Below are positions 17,301-24,846 of a stretch of DNA of 64,000 nt, piece by piece. This stretch comes from Paenisporosarcina macmurdoensis. Lineage in GTDB: Bacteria > Bacillota > Bacilli > Bacillales_A > Planococcaceae. The position numbers and the translations under genes were made by a program. Location of the stretch: the NCBI RefSeq assembly GCF_042658845.1, contig NZ_JBHSRI010000006.1, positions 49,422 through 113,421 on the forward strand, read 5' to 3'. Within the stretch, counting starts at the first letter, position 1. Each line of letters begins with the position of its first letter. The notes under the pieces are model-generated. The model was given only the letters and a program-made list of their open reading frames with translations. It did not search any database and was not told where the DNA came from.

Positions 17301-17967
17301 TATGATTGAAGAAATTCGTGAAGGTCAAAAAGAAATTACAGTTCAAGGTGACGTTGAAACACGTAAATACCTTGCTCCGTATAATGGTCGTTTGAAAGTT
17401 CAATTAGATGATCAAATTAAACGCGGTGAAGTATTAACAGAAGGTTCAATCGATCCAAAAGAATTGTTAAAAGTTAAAGATGTTTCAACAGTACAAGTTT
17501 ACTTGTTGAAAGAAGTTCAAAAAGTATACCGTATGCAGGGTGTTGAAATCGGTGACAAACATATCGAAGTAATGGTTCGCCAAATGCTTCGTAAAGTGCG
17601 TGTGATCGAGGCTGGCGAAACTGAGCTATTACCTGGCTCATTACTAGACATTCACCAATTTGCAGAAGCGAATAAGGAAGCCGTGTTAAGTGGGAAAATC
17701 CCTGCTACATGTCGCCCAGTTATTCTCGGTATTACAAAAGCTTCACTTGAAACAGAATCGTTCTTATCGGCAGCGTCATTCCAAGAAACTACGCGTGTGT
17801 TAACTGACGCGGCAATTAAAGGGAAACGCGATGAACTACTTGGCTTGAAAGAAAACGTTATTATTGGTAAACTCGTTCCTGCGGGTACTGGTATGCAACG
17901 TTACCGTCAAATCAAGATTGTTGATGCAAAGAAAAACGAAACTGAAGTAGCAGTGAGCGCTGAATAA
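14365..17967 (+). CDS. rpoC: DNA-directed RNA polymerase subunit beta'
   Basis: Largest RNA polymerase subunit, carrying the active-site magnesium. The 1200 residues include the N-terminal zinc ribbon ([20 protein letters not shown] near 60-78), the catalytic loop [17 protein letters not shown] near 449-465, the bridge/trigger region around [20 protein letters not shown] near 915-935 and the second zinc site ([13 protein letters not shown]). TTG at 14365 follows GGGAGGT. A GC-rich hairpin follows the gene. Confidence 0.98.
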   Translation: [1200 protein letters not shown]

Positions 17968-17984
17968 ATATATTTTGCTTCAAT

Positions 17985-18013
17985 CCGGTGGGGTTAATTA
18001 AATAACCCCCCGG
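17985..18013 (+). terminator. Hairpin after rpoC
   Basis: CCGG-GGGGTTA and TAACCCC-CCGG arms form a stem between 17985 and 18013, followed by TATTTATG. The U-tract is weak, so termination may be partial. Confidence 0.5.
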
Positions 18014-18109
18014 TATTTATGTCTAGCTTCACAGGCTTAATCGCACATTCGTTGTTCCAACATCGGAGTCGATCTATCTCGGTCTGCTATGCTTTTCAAC
18101 AAAAACAGG

Positions 18110-18138
18110 TTGACAGAAAAAATTATGAATGATACCAT
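18110..18138 (+). promoter_or_regulatory. Candidate promoter for rplGB-rpsL-rpsG-fusA
   Basis: TTGACA at 18110-18115, 17 bp, TACCAT at 18133-18138, about 48 bp before rplGB. The -10 is weak. Confidence 0.55.
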
Positions 18139-18185
18139 GTTTAAGGTTGATAGTTGAAGGTCTGGGTCTTTGGAGGATATGCAAA

Positions 18186-18434
18186 ATGTCTTATGAAAAA
18201 GTAAATCAGGCGAAGAAAACCGTCATCGGGACTAAGCAAACAGTAAAAGCAATCCATGGTGGCCTTGTAAAAGAAATTTTAGTGGCTCGTGATGCTGACA
18301 GTCGAATCACCCAACCTGCTATTCAGACAGCACAAGAAAACGGTGTGAAGATTGGTTATGTAGAGTCTAGAATAGAACTTGGTAAAGCCTGCGGACTTCA
18401 AGTGGGTGCAGCAGTTGTTGCAATTACTGTGTAA
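18186..18434 (+). CDS. rplGB: L7Ae-family ribosomal protein (YbxF)
   Basis: Small K-turn-binding protein of the L7Ae/L30e/S12e family, located as in B. subtilis between rpoC and rpsL. The 82-residue protein contains the family segment GGLVKEILVARDADSR near 24-39 and VGAAVVAITV at the end. ATG at 18186 follows TTTGGAGGATATG; in-frame codons upstream to 18129 overlap the promoter and lack homology. In B. subtilis it associates with ribosomes; its exact function there is not settled. Confidence 0.9.
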   Translation: MSYEKVNQAKKTVIGTKQTVKAIHGGLVKEILVARDADSRITQPAIQTAQENGVKIGYVESRIELGKACGLQVGAAVVAITV

Positions 18435-18535
18435 CAGTTTTTGTGTGTGAACACACAAAGACTTTGTTTTTTACCCAAAAATGAACCACCTGGATGTGTG
18501 GTATTACAACGATCAGAAGAAGGGAGGAATAATCG

Positions 18536-18958
18536 ATGCCTACAATTAACCAATTGGTACGTAAGCCTCGTAAATCCAAGACTGTAAAATCAAACTCACC
18601 TGCTTTGAATAAAGGGTATAACAGCTCTAAAAAAACGTTAACAAACGTTAATTCACCGCAAAAACGTGGGGTTTGTACACGTGTTGGTACAATGACACCA
18701 AGAAAGCCAAACTCAGCGCTACGTAAATATGCGCGTGTACGTTTAACTAACCTACTAGAGGTTACTGCGTATATCCCGGGTGAAGGTCATAACCTACAAG
18801 AACATAGTGTTGTACTTATCCGTGGAGGACGAGTAAAAGATTTAGCGGGTGTACGTTACCATATCGTACGTGGTGCTCTTGATACAGCTGGTGTTACTGG
18901 CCGTATGCAAAGCCGTTCTAAATACGGAACTAAACGCCCTAAAGTTAAAAAAAGCTAA
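18536..18958 (+). CDS. rpsL: 30S ribosomal protein S12 (unusual residues at streptomycin sites)
   Basis: Decoding-centre protein that controls accuracy and streptomycin sensitivity. The 140-residue protein is slightly longer than the ~138 of B. subtilis. Residue 56 is Arg (TPRKPNSA; Lys in E. coli and B. subtilis, where Lys-to-Arg is a classical streptomycin-resistance change) and residue 104 is Ala (RVKDLAGVRYH; Pro in most bacteria). The segment RLTNLLEV also replaces the usual Asn-Gly. Lys101 is retained. SD AAGGGAGGAA. First clear gene of the str cluster with rpsG, fusA and tuf. Confidence 0.97.
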   Translation: MPTINQLVRKPRKSKTVKSNSPALNKGYNSSKKTLTNVNSPQKRGVCTRVGTMTPRKPNSALRKYARVRLTNLLEVTAYIPGEGHNLQEHSVVLIRGGRVKDLAGVRYHIVRGALDTAGVTGRMQSRSKYGTKRPKVKKS

Positions 18959-19010
18959 TAACCGTTAATACAAAATAAAATCATAGATTTTTTCGAAAGG
19001 AGGAAAACAC

Positions 19011-19481
19011 ATGCCTCGTAAAGGTCCTGTTTCCAAACGTGACGTGTTACCAGATCCAATATACAATTCAAAACTTGTAACTCGTTTAGTCAATAAATTA
19101 ATGGTGGATGGTAAAAGAGGTACTTCTCAAAAAATTCTTTATGGAGCTTTTGAACTTGTTCAAGAACGTTCAGGTAAAGATTCTTTAGAAGTATTTGAAG
19201 CTGCTCTTGCAAACATCATGCCAGTACTTGAAGTTAAAGCCCGCCGTGTTGGTGGTACAAACTATCAGGTACCAATCGAAGTTCGTCCAGAACGTCGTGC
19301 TACATTAGGTCTTCGTTACTTAGTAAACTATTCTCGTCTTCGTGGGGAGAAAACAATGGAAGAGCGTTTAGCTAATGAAATTCTTGACGCTTCTAACAAC
19401 ACTGGTGGTTCTGTTAAGAAACGTGAAGATATGCACAAAATGGCGGAAGCGAACAAAGCGTTTGCTCATTACCGCTGGTAG
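19011..19481 (+). CDS. rpsG: 30S ribosomal protein S7
   Basis: Primary 16S rRNA-binding protein that nucleates the 30S head and touches E-site tRNA. 156 residues, typical length. Conserved segments: MPRKGPVSKRDVLPDP at the start, VEVRPERRATLGLRYLVNYS-like IEVRPERR near 89 and the C-terminal helix KMAEANKAFAHYRW. Strong AAAGGAGGAAAA SD; 52 bp after rpsL and 47 bp before fusA. Confidence 0.98.
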   Translation: MPRKGPVSKRDVLPDPIYNSKLVTRLVNKLMVDGKRGTSQKILYGAFELVQERSGKDSLEVFEAALANIMPVLEVKARRVGGTNYQVPIEVRPERRATLGLRYLVNYSRLRGEKTMEERLANEILDASNNTGGSVKKREDMHKMAEANKAFAHYRW

Positions 19482-19528
19482 GATTTTTCATCCACTACTC
19501 ATTCTAATAATGGAAGGAGAAATACAAC

Positions 19529-21604
19529 ATGCCTAGAGAATTCTCCTTAGAGAATACAAGAAATATTGGAATCATGGCTCATATTGATGCTGGTAAAACA
19601 ACAACTACTGAGCGTATCCTTTATTACACAGGTCGTATCCATAAAATTGGTGAAACGCACGAAGGTGCTTCACAAATGGACTGGATGGAGCAAGAGCAAG
19701 AGCGTGGAATCACGATCACTTCTGCTGCAACAACAGCTGCTTGGAAAGGTCACCGCGTAAACATTATCGATACTCCTGGTCACGTAGATTTCACTGTTGA
19801 AGTTGAACGTTCACTACGAGTACTTGATGGTGCTGTAACGGTTCTTGATGCACAGTCTGGTGTTGAACCACAAACTGAAACAGTATGGCGCCAAGCTACA
19901 ACTTACGGCGTACCACGTATTGTTTTCGTAAACAAAATGGATAAAATCGGAGCTGACTTCCTATATTCTGTAGGAACACTCCTTGATCGTTTAGCAGCAA
20001 ATGCACACCCGATTCAGTTACCAATTGGTGCTGAAGACGACTTCGAAGCGATTATCGACTTAGTCGAAATGAATGCAATTTTCTTTGGTAATGATGAAGG
20101 AACAGACATCCAAGTGAGAGAAATTCCTGAAACACATATCGAACTTGCAAACGAATGGCGCGAGAAGTTAATTGAAGGAGTTGCCGAGTTTGATGAAGCA
20201 TTAATGGAGAAATACCTTAATGCTGAAGAAATTACAAAAGAAGAATTAAAACTTGCTATCCGTAAAGGTACGCTTAATGTAGAATTCTTCCCTGTAGTTC
20301 TTGGTACTGCTTTCAAAAACAAAGGTGTACAAATGATGTTAGATGCAGTAATCGACTATCTTCCAGCTCCTACAGATGTACCGCCAATGATGGGTACACT
20401 TCCGGATTCTGAAGAAGAAGTTTTACGCGAACCTAAGGATTCTGCACCTTTCTCTGCATTAGCATTTAAAGTTATGACGGACCCTTACGTTGGTAAATTA
20501 ACATTCTTCCGCGTTTACTCTGGTGTTCTATCTTCAGGGTCTTACGTACAAAACTCAACAAAAGGTAAACGTGAACGCGTAGGTCGTATTCTACAAATGC
20601 ACGCTAACTCTCGTGAAGAAATTGCTGAAGTATACTGTGGTGATATCGCTGCAGCAGTTGGTCTTAAAGATACAACTACTGGAGACACATTATGTGACGA
20701 AAAACACCTTGTTATCCTTGAGTCAATGGTATTCCCAGAACCAGTTATCTCGTTATCTGTAGAGCCGAAGTCAAAAGCTGACCAAGATAAAATGGGTCAA
20801 GCTTTACAAAAACTTCAAGAGGAAGATCCTACTTTCCGTGCTCACACTGACGTAGAAACTGGCCAAGTTATCATCGCTGGTATGGGTGAACTTCACCTTG
20901 ATATTATCGTTGATCGTATGCGTCGTGAATTCAAGGTTGAAGCTAACGTGGGCGCGCCACAAGTTTCTTACCGCGAAACATTCCGTGGATCAGCTTCTGT
21001 TGAAGGTAAGTTCGTTCGCCAATCTGGTGGACGTGGTCAATTCGGACACGTTTGGATTGAATTCTCTCCAAACGAAGAAGGAAAAGGTTTTGAATTCGAA
21101 AACGGAATCGTCGGTGGTAGTGTTCCTCGTGAATACATCCCAGCTGTTGAAGCAGGTCTTCGTGACTCTTTAAACAATGGTGTAATTGCAGGATACCCAC
21201 TTATTGACATCAAGGCTCGTCTATTTGACGGATCTTACCATGATGTTGACTCGAATGAGATGGCGTTTAAAATTGCTGCTTCAATGGCACTTAAAAACGC
21301 AATTTCAAAATGTAGCCCGGTACTTCTAGAGCCTATCATGCGCGTAGAAGTAGTTATCCCTGAGGAATACCTTGGTGATATCATGGGTGACATTACATCA
21401 CGTCGAGGACGTGTTGAAGGTATGGACGCTCGTGGAAACGCGCAAGTAGTACGTTCAATGGTTCCACTTGCACAAATGTTTGGTTATGCAACTTCATTGC
21501 GTTCTAACACGCAAGGTCGCGGTGTGTTCTCAATGCACTTTGATCACTATGAAGAAGTGCCAAAATCAATTTCTGAAGAAATTATCAAAAAAAATAAAGG
21601 TTAA
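19529..21604 (+). CDS. fusA: Translation elongation factor G
   Basis: GTPase that drives ribosomal translocation. 691 residues. G1 AHIDAGKTTTTERILYYTG near 17, switch region RGITITSAATTAAW near 60, G3 DTPGHVDF near 82 and G4 NKMD near 136 are intact. Domains II-V follow, with FRGSASVEGKFVRQSGGRGQ near 485. GGAGGAGA-type SD (AAGGAGAAA). Followed by a 120-bp leader for tuf. Confidence 0.98.
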   Translation: MPREFSLENTRNIGIMAHIDAGKTTTTERILYYTGRIHKIGETHEGASQMDWMEQEQERGITITSAATTAAWKGHRVNIIDTPGHVDFTVEVERSLRVLDGAVTVLDAQSGVEPQTETVWRQATTYGVPRIVFVNKMDKIGADFLYSVGTLLDRLAANAHPIQLPIGAEDDFEAIIDLVEMNAIFFGNDEGTDIQVREIPETHIELANEWREKLIEGVAEFDEALMEKYLNAEEITKEELKLAIRKGTLNVEFFPVVLGTAFKNKGVQMMLDAVIDYLPAPTDVPPMMGTLPDSEEEVLREPKDSAPFSALAFKVMTDPYVGKLTFFRVYSGVLSSGSYVQNSTKGKRERVGRILQMHANSREEIAEVYCGDIAAAVGLKDTTTGDTLCDEKHLVILESMVFPEPVISLSVEPKSKADQDKMGQALQKLQEEDPTFRAHTDVETGQVIIAGMGELHLDIIVDRMRREFKVEANVGAPQVSYRETFRGSASVEGKFVRQSGGRGQFGHVWIEFSPNEEGKGFEFENGIVGGSVPREYIPAVEAGLRDSLNNGVIAGYPLIDIKARLFDGSYHDVDSNEMAFKIAASMALKNAISKCSPVLLEPIMRVEVVIPEEYLGDIMGDITSRRGRVEGMDARGNAQVVRSMVPLAQMFGYATSLRSNTQGRGVFSMHFDHYEEVPKSISEEIIKKNKG

Positions 21605-21607
21605 TTA

Positions 21608-21636
21608 TTGAATATTAACTTTTTATCTTGTATAAC
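21608..21636 (+). promoter_or_regulatory. Candidate promoter for tuf
   Basis: TTGAAT at 21608-21613, 17 bp, TATAAC at 21631-21636, between fusA and tuf. Confidence 0.45.
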
Positions 21637-21654
21637 TATTTTGTAAGCATTGAG

Positions 21655-21679
21655 TGATGGGGGTACTAGTCCCTCATCA
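21655..21679 (+). promoter_or_regulatory. Hairpin in the tuf leader
   Basis: TGATG-GGG and CCC-TCATCA arms with a 7-nt loop, followed by TTTATTTT. Possible attenuator or fusA terminator. Confidence 0.45.
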
Positions 21680-21724
21680 TTTATTTTAAAACTAATTATT
21701 ATAATTTTGAGGAGGACTTCTATA

Positions 21725-22912
21725 ATGGGTAAAGCTAAATTTGATCGCTCTAAAACACACGTAAATATTGGTACAATTGGTCACGTTGACCATGGTAAAA
21801 CAACTTTAACAGCTGCAATCGCTACAGTTCTTGCAAAACGTTCTGGTGGTACTGCAATGAGCTACGCACAAATCGATAACGCTCCTGAAGAAAAAGAGCG
21901 CGGAATCACAATCAACACTTCTCACGTTGAGTATGAAACTGCACTTCGTCACTATGCACACGTTGACTGTCCTGGACATGCCGATTATGTTAAAAACATG
22001 ATCACTGGTGCTGCACAAATGGATGGCGGAATCTTAGTAGTATCTGCTGCTGATGGCCCGATGCCACAAACTCGTGAACATATCCTTCTTTCACGTCAAG
22101 TTGGTGTTCCTTTCTTAGTAGTCTTCATGAACAAATGTGATATGGTAGACGACGAAGAATTACTTGAATTAGTAGAAATGGAAGTTCGTGATCTTCTTTC
22201 TGATTATGATTTCCCTGGCGACGACATTCCAGTAATCAAAGGTTCAGCTCTTAAAGCATTAGAAGGCGAAGAAGAATGGGAAGAAAAAATCGTTGAATTA
22301 ATGGACGCTGTTGATTCTTATATCCCAACTCCAGAACGTCAAACTGACAAGCCATTCATGATGCCTGTTGAGGATGTATTCTCAATCACAGGTCGTGGTA
22401 CAGTTGCTACTGGTCGTGTAGACCGTGGAACTATTAAAGTTGGAGATCCTGTTGATATTATCGGGATCGCTGAAGAACCAAAATCAACTATCGTAACTGG
22501 TGTTGAAATGTTCCGTAAACTTCTTGACTATGCAGAAGCTGGTGACAACATCGGCGCTCTACTTCGTGGAGTAGCTCGTGAAGATATCCAACGTGGACAA
22601 GTATTGGCTAAACCAGGTTCAATCACTCCACATACTGAATTTAAAGCAGAAGTTTATGTTCTTTCAAAAGAAGAGGGTGGACGTCATACTCCATTCTTCA
22701 CTAACTACCGTCCTCAGTTCTACTTCCGTACAACTGATGTAACTGGTGTTTGTAACTTACCTGAAGGCGTTGAAATGGTTATGCCTGGAGACAATATTGA
22801 AATGTCAGTTTCTCTTATCGCTCCAATCGCGCTTGAAGAAGGTACTAAGTTCTCTATCCGTGAGGGTGGACGTACTGTTGGTGCTGGTGTAGTTGCTACT
22901 ATCACTAAATAA
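21725..22912 (+). CDS. tuf: Translation elongation factor Tu
   Basis: Delivers aminoacyl-tRNA to the ribosome. 395 residues from ATG 21725 (MGKAKFDRSKTHVNIGTIG); the frame upstream to 21650 runs through the leader hairpin and is rejected. G1 GHVDHGKTT near 19-27, G3 DCPGHADY near 81, G4 NKCD near 136 and the C-terminal FSIREGGRTVGAGVVATI are intact. TGAGGAGGA SD. A strong terminator ends the str cluster; rpsJ does not follow, because a 13.9-kb insertion begins here. Confidence 0.98.
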   Translation: MGKAKFDRSKTHVNIGTIGHVDHGKTTLTAAIATVLAKRSGGTAMSYAQIDNAPEEKERGITINTSHVEYETALRHYAHVDCPGHADYVKNMITGAAQMDGGILVVSAADGPMPQTREHILLSRQVGVPFLVVFMNKCDMVDDEELLELVEMEVRDLLSDYDFPGDDIPVIKGSALKALEGEEEWEEKIVELMDAVDSYIPTPERQTDKPFMMPVEDVFSITGRGTVATGRVDRGTIKVGDPVDIIGIAEEPKSTIVTGVEMFRKLLDYAEAGDNIGALLRGVAREDIQRGQVLAKPGSITPHTEFKAEVYVLSKEEGGRHTPFFTNYRPQFYFRTTDVTGVCNLPEGVEMVMPGDNIEMSVSLIAPIALEEGTKFSIREGGRTVGAGVVATITK

Positions 22913-22925
22913 TTAACAATTTCAA

Positions 22926-22960
22926 AAGACCTTGCCGGGACGCTGGCAAGGTCTTTTTTT
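22926..22960 (+). terminator. Intrinsic terminator after tuf
   Basis: Perfect 11-bp stem AAGACCTTGCC (22926-22936) / GGCAAGGTCTT (22945-22955), then seven or more Ts. Confidence 0.92.
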
Positions 22961-22967
22961 GCGTTAT

Positions 22968-23411
22968 ATATAATTTTAGTTCCATAAACCCAGTGTTTAA
23001 GGGACAAAAGATTGATTCATTAATACTGTTGATTTCCGTTTCAAGCGGACGCTTTCCGCGGGGCGGGCGGTGAGCCTCCTCAATCGCTTCGCGATCTGCG
23101 GGGTCTCACCTGTCCCGCTGATCCCGCTGGAAAGATATTGGACGAACTGTAATTCGTCCAATATCTTTGCGACGAGTAACCGCAGGAGCAGATGTTTTCA
23201 CGCCGCCTTACACTACAATCCATGAAGTGTGTAGTAACCAACAAGAAAATCAATCAAATGCTTTTTGCGAAGACACGAATAAATGATTCTAAGTTAAGCT
23301 AGAGTAGAACTAACCTATAATCGTAGTTGCTATCTATATGAGTTGATTGAAGCCATGCCCGCGAAAAGCGTCCGCCGTAGCGGAAATCAACAGACTACTA
23401 TGGTTACTCTT
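22968..23411. repeat. Interspersed repeat family A, copy 1
   Basis: Shares most of its length with 55901-56271 in the same direction. Near-perfect terminal-like inverted repeats lie at 23028-23062 and 23358-23391 (GTTGATTTCCG ... CGGAAATCAAC, with GCGGACGCTTT-CCGCGGG inside). Homology between the copies extends about 60 bp left and 20 bp right of these arms. No open frame, so it is MITE-like or a structured intergenic element. It holds an extra hairpin block missing from copy 2. Confidence 0.75.
23131..23168. repeat. Hairpin insertion inside repeat A1
   Basis: A perfect 16-bp inverted repeat AAAGATATTGGACGAA / TTCGTCCAATATCTTT with a 6-nt loop. It and the bases after it are absent from copy 2, where the flanking sequence is nearly continuous. 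Confidence 0.65.
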
Positions 23412-23420
23412 GTTAAAAGG

Positions 23421-23448
23421 ACCGGGCGTCACTTTGCCCGGTTTTTCT
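23421..23448. terminator. Terminator-like hairpin
   Basis: ACCGGGC (23421-23427) / GCCCGGT (23436-23442) then TTTTTCTT, just right of repeat A1. Confidence 0.6.
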
Positions 23449-23472
23449 TAAAAGATAAGTATATAATTTGGG

Positions 23473-23506
23473 ACTACTGCGAGCCTAGTATTCGTGGTAG
23501 TTTTTT
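23473..23506. terminator. Terminator-like hairpin
   Basis: ACTAC-tg-CGA and TCG-tg-GTAGT arms (23473-23501) followed by a T-run. It is the second of three hairpins in 160 bp. Confidence 0.45.
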
Positions 23507-23548
23507 AGTATGGAGATGAATATTTTAAAACGTATATTTTTTGATTGA

Positions 23549-23581
23549 GTCAGACTCAGCGGTTGCTCAGTCTGACTTTTT
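23549..23581. terminator. Terminator-like hairpin
   Basis: Perfect 8-bp stem GTCAGACT (23549-23556) / AGTCTGAC (23569-23576) followed by TTTTT, directly before the 21-bp-spaced motif array. Confidence 0.55.
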
Positions 23582-23588
23582 GGGGTTG

Positions 23589-23662
23589 ACGTCTGAAAAA
23601 AAGAAGATGACGTCTGAAAAAACAGGGTTCACGTCTGAAAAATCGCCATCGACGTCTGAAAA
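23589..23662. repeat. Four ACGTCTGAAAA motifs at exact 21-bp spacing
   Basis: The 11-bp motif ACGTCTGAAAA starts at 23589, 23610, 23631 and 23652, 21 bp apart each time; spacers differ. Two related ACGTAGGAA motifs at 23795 and 23816 are again 21 bp apart. The frame open across it (from 23541) reads MTSEKTGFTSEKS-like repeats but has no SD and starts inside a terminator, so I treat it as non-coding. Confidence 0.65.
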
Positions 23663-23794
23663 CGTCATTTCTTCCATCCAAAGTGTCCCCTTGCAACCAC
23701 AGGAAAGGCTGTGGAGCAAGGAGAGCAGCCCCATTTGGCATTTATTTTTACATATAATAGCTGAGCGATGGCTCAGTTGTAAAAATCGAGGTTC

Positions 23795-23824
23795 ACGTAG
23801 GAAAAAAGAGTGATGACGTAGGAA
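23795..23824. repeat. Pair of ACGTAGGAA motifs, 21 bp apart
   Basis: ACGTAGGAA at 23795 and 23816. Same spacing as the ACGTCTGAAAA array 143 bp upstream; probably a diverged continuation. Confidence 0.5.
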
Positions 23825-23948
23825 TCCCTCCATATTTGTGAGTGTTGATTAGAAGCAATTGTGTCTACGTCTCCCACCGTTTATTGTTTCTTTATAGTGA
23901 GTGTCACTGCTGACTTTAAAGAATGGTCTGAAATAAAGTAAGAAGAAG

Positions 23949-24117
23949 GAGACCGAAATATCATCTTCGGTCGAATATCTACTTATAGATAATATCTATT
24001 CTTTAATAAACCAGACGATCTTAACTGTGAGCTTCCGGATTTTCAGGGAGAAAAGGACGAATCCCCTCCGCAGAATGATTGGAAAAAATAGAGTGGGGGC
24101 GAGTGACGAAGTCACTC
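23949..24117. repeat. Interspersed repeat family B, copy 1 (runs into N gap)
   Basis: Aligns by eye along its length with 34822-34985 in the same direction. Shared anchors are ATCTTCGGTCGAA, CTATTCTTTA, CCGCAG and GGGGCGAGTGACG.AGTCAC. It ends at the assembly gap. The two copies flank the ilv-leu operon. Confidence 0.7.
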
Positions 24118-24275
24118 NNNNNNNNNNNNNNNNNNNNNNNNNNNNNNNNNNNNNNNNNNNNNNNNNNNNNNNNNNNNNNNNNNNNNNNNNNNNNNNNNNN
24201 NNNNNNNNNNNNNNNNNNNNNNNNNNNNNNNNNNNNNNNNNNNNNNNNNNNNNNNNNNNNNNNNNNNNNNNNNNN
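24118..24275. other. Assembly gap (158 N)
   Basis: All bases are N. The gap starts at the end of repeat B1, which suggests an unresolved repeat; its true length is unknown. Open frames that cross it are artefacts. The following stretch to 24486 holds a hairpin CGAGTGGC/GCCACTCG (24396-24417) and no gene. Confidence 0.95.
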
Positions 24276-24486
24276 CTTTCGGGAAAGGTCCGCGCTATGG
24301 GGGCTTTCATCAATTTTCCAAAGTTCTCTTAACAGTGGGTGGCTAAATGGCCATTCACTTTTTTTGATGAGAAGAATGGAGCTACAACAAAAAAACGAGT
24401 GGCGAATGAGCCACTCGCATGATAGGAAAACTATCCAGATAATTTTTTATTGTGTAAATTTTAGGTTCATATGGATTAAAATTTGT

Positions 24487-24705
24487 TCATGAGTAGCTGT
24501 GGTGTATAAGGAACAATATCAACCTATAAAAAGCTAATACTGCAATTGAACTCATAACCACGAGTATTACATTAGCTCCAGCAAACGCGAACACAAAAGC
24601 GGCGATGGCACCAATCAAACCAAATAATAAATTGCCTTCTTGAACAAAAAGAATAGCAGGAAATATCAACGCACCTAATACAGCAAAGGGAATATTTCTT
24701 ATGTT
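24487..24705 (-). pseudogene. C-terminal remnant of an AzlD-like branched-chain amino acid exporter subunit
   Basis: On the reverse strand an open stretch after a stop at 24706-24708 reads IPFAVLGALIFPAILFVQEG followed by two hydrophobic segments, about 72 codons. AzlD proteins (about 100-110 residues, AzlC partner, export of branched-chain amino acids) carry a similar LIFPAIL motif and hydrophobic end. The N-terminal third and any azlC neighbour are absent, and no SD precedes the remaining TTG. Assignment is by eye and tentative. Its place beside the ilv-leu operon is suggestive. Confidence 0.5.
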
Positions 24706-24846
24706 TTACTGTTTTTATTTCAAAGGTAGAGGTCGATTCTTAAAAAAATACAGAAGAATGACCTCCTTGATTTCCGTTTGTTTTTATAATTCGTGAAAAT
24801 ATATTTTGAAATTGTTTGGTTTCTTGCAAACGTTAATCTAATAACA

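Noticed and set aside
23541..23813. Open frame with TSEK repeats
   Set aside because: It begins inside a terminator hairpin without SD. The repeated residues are only the translation of the 21-bp-spaced DNA motif; composition is not protein-like afterwards.
23589..23824. Possible CRISPR array
   Set aside because: The repeat is 11 bp with 10-bp spacers, far below CRISPR sizes, only four to six units, and no cas genes are nearby.
24027..24492. Open frames across the N gap
   Set aside because: Their length comes from undefined bases; no coding support on either side.
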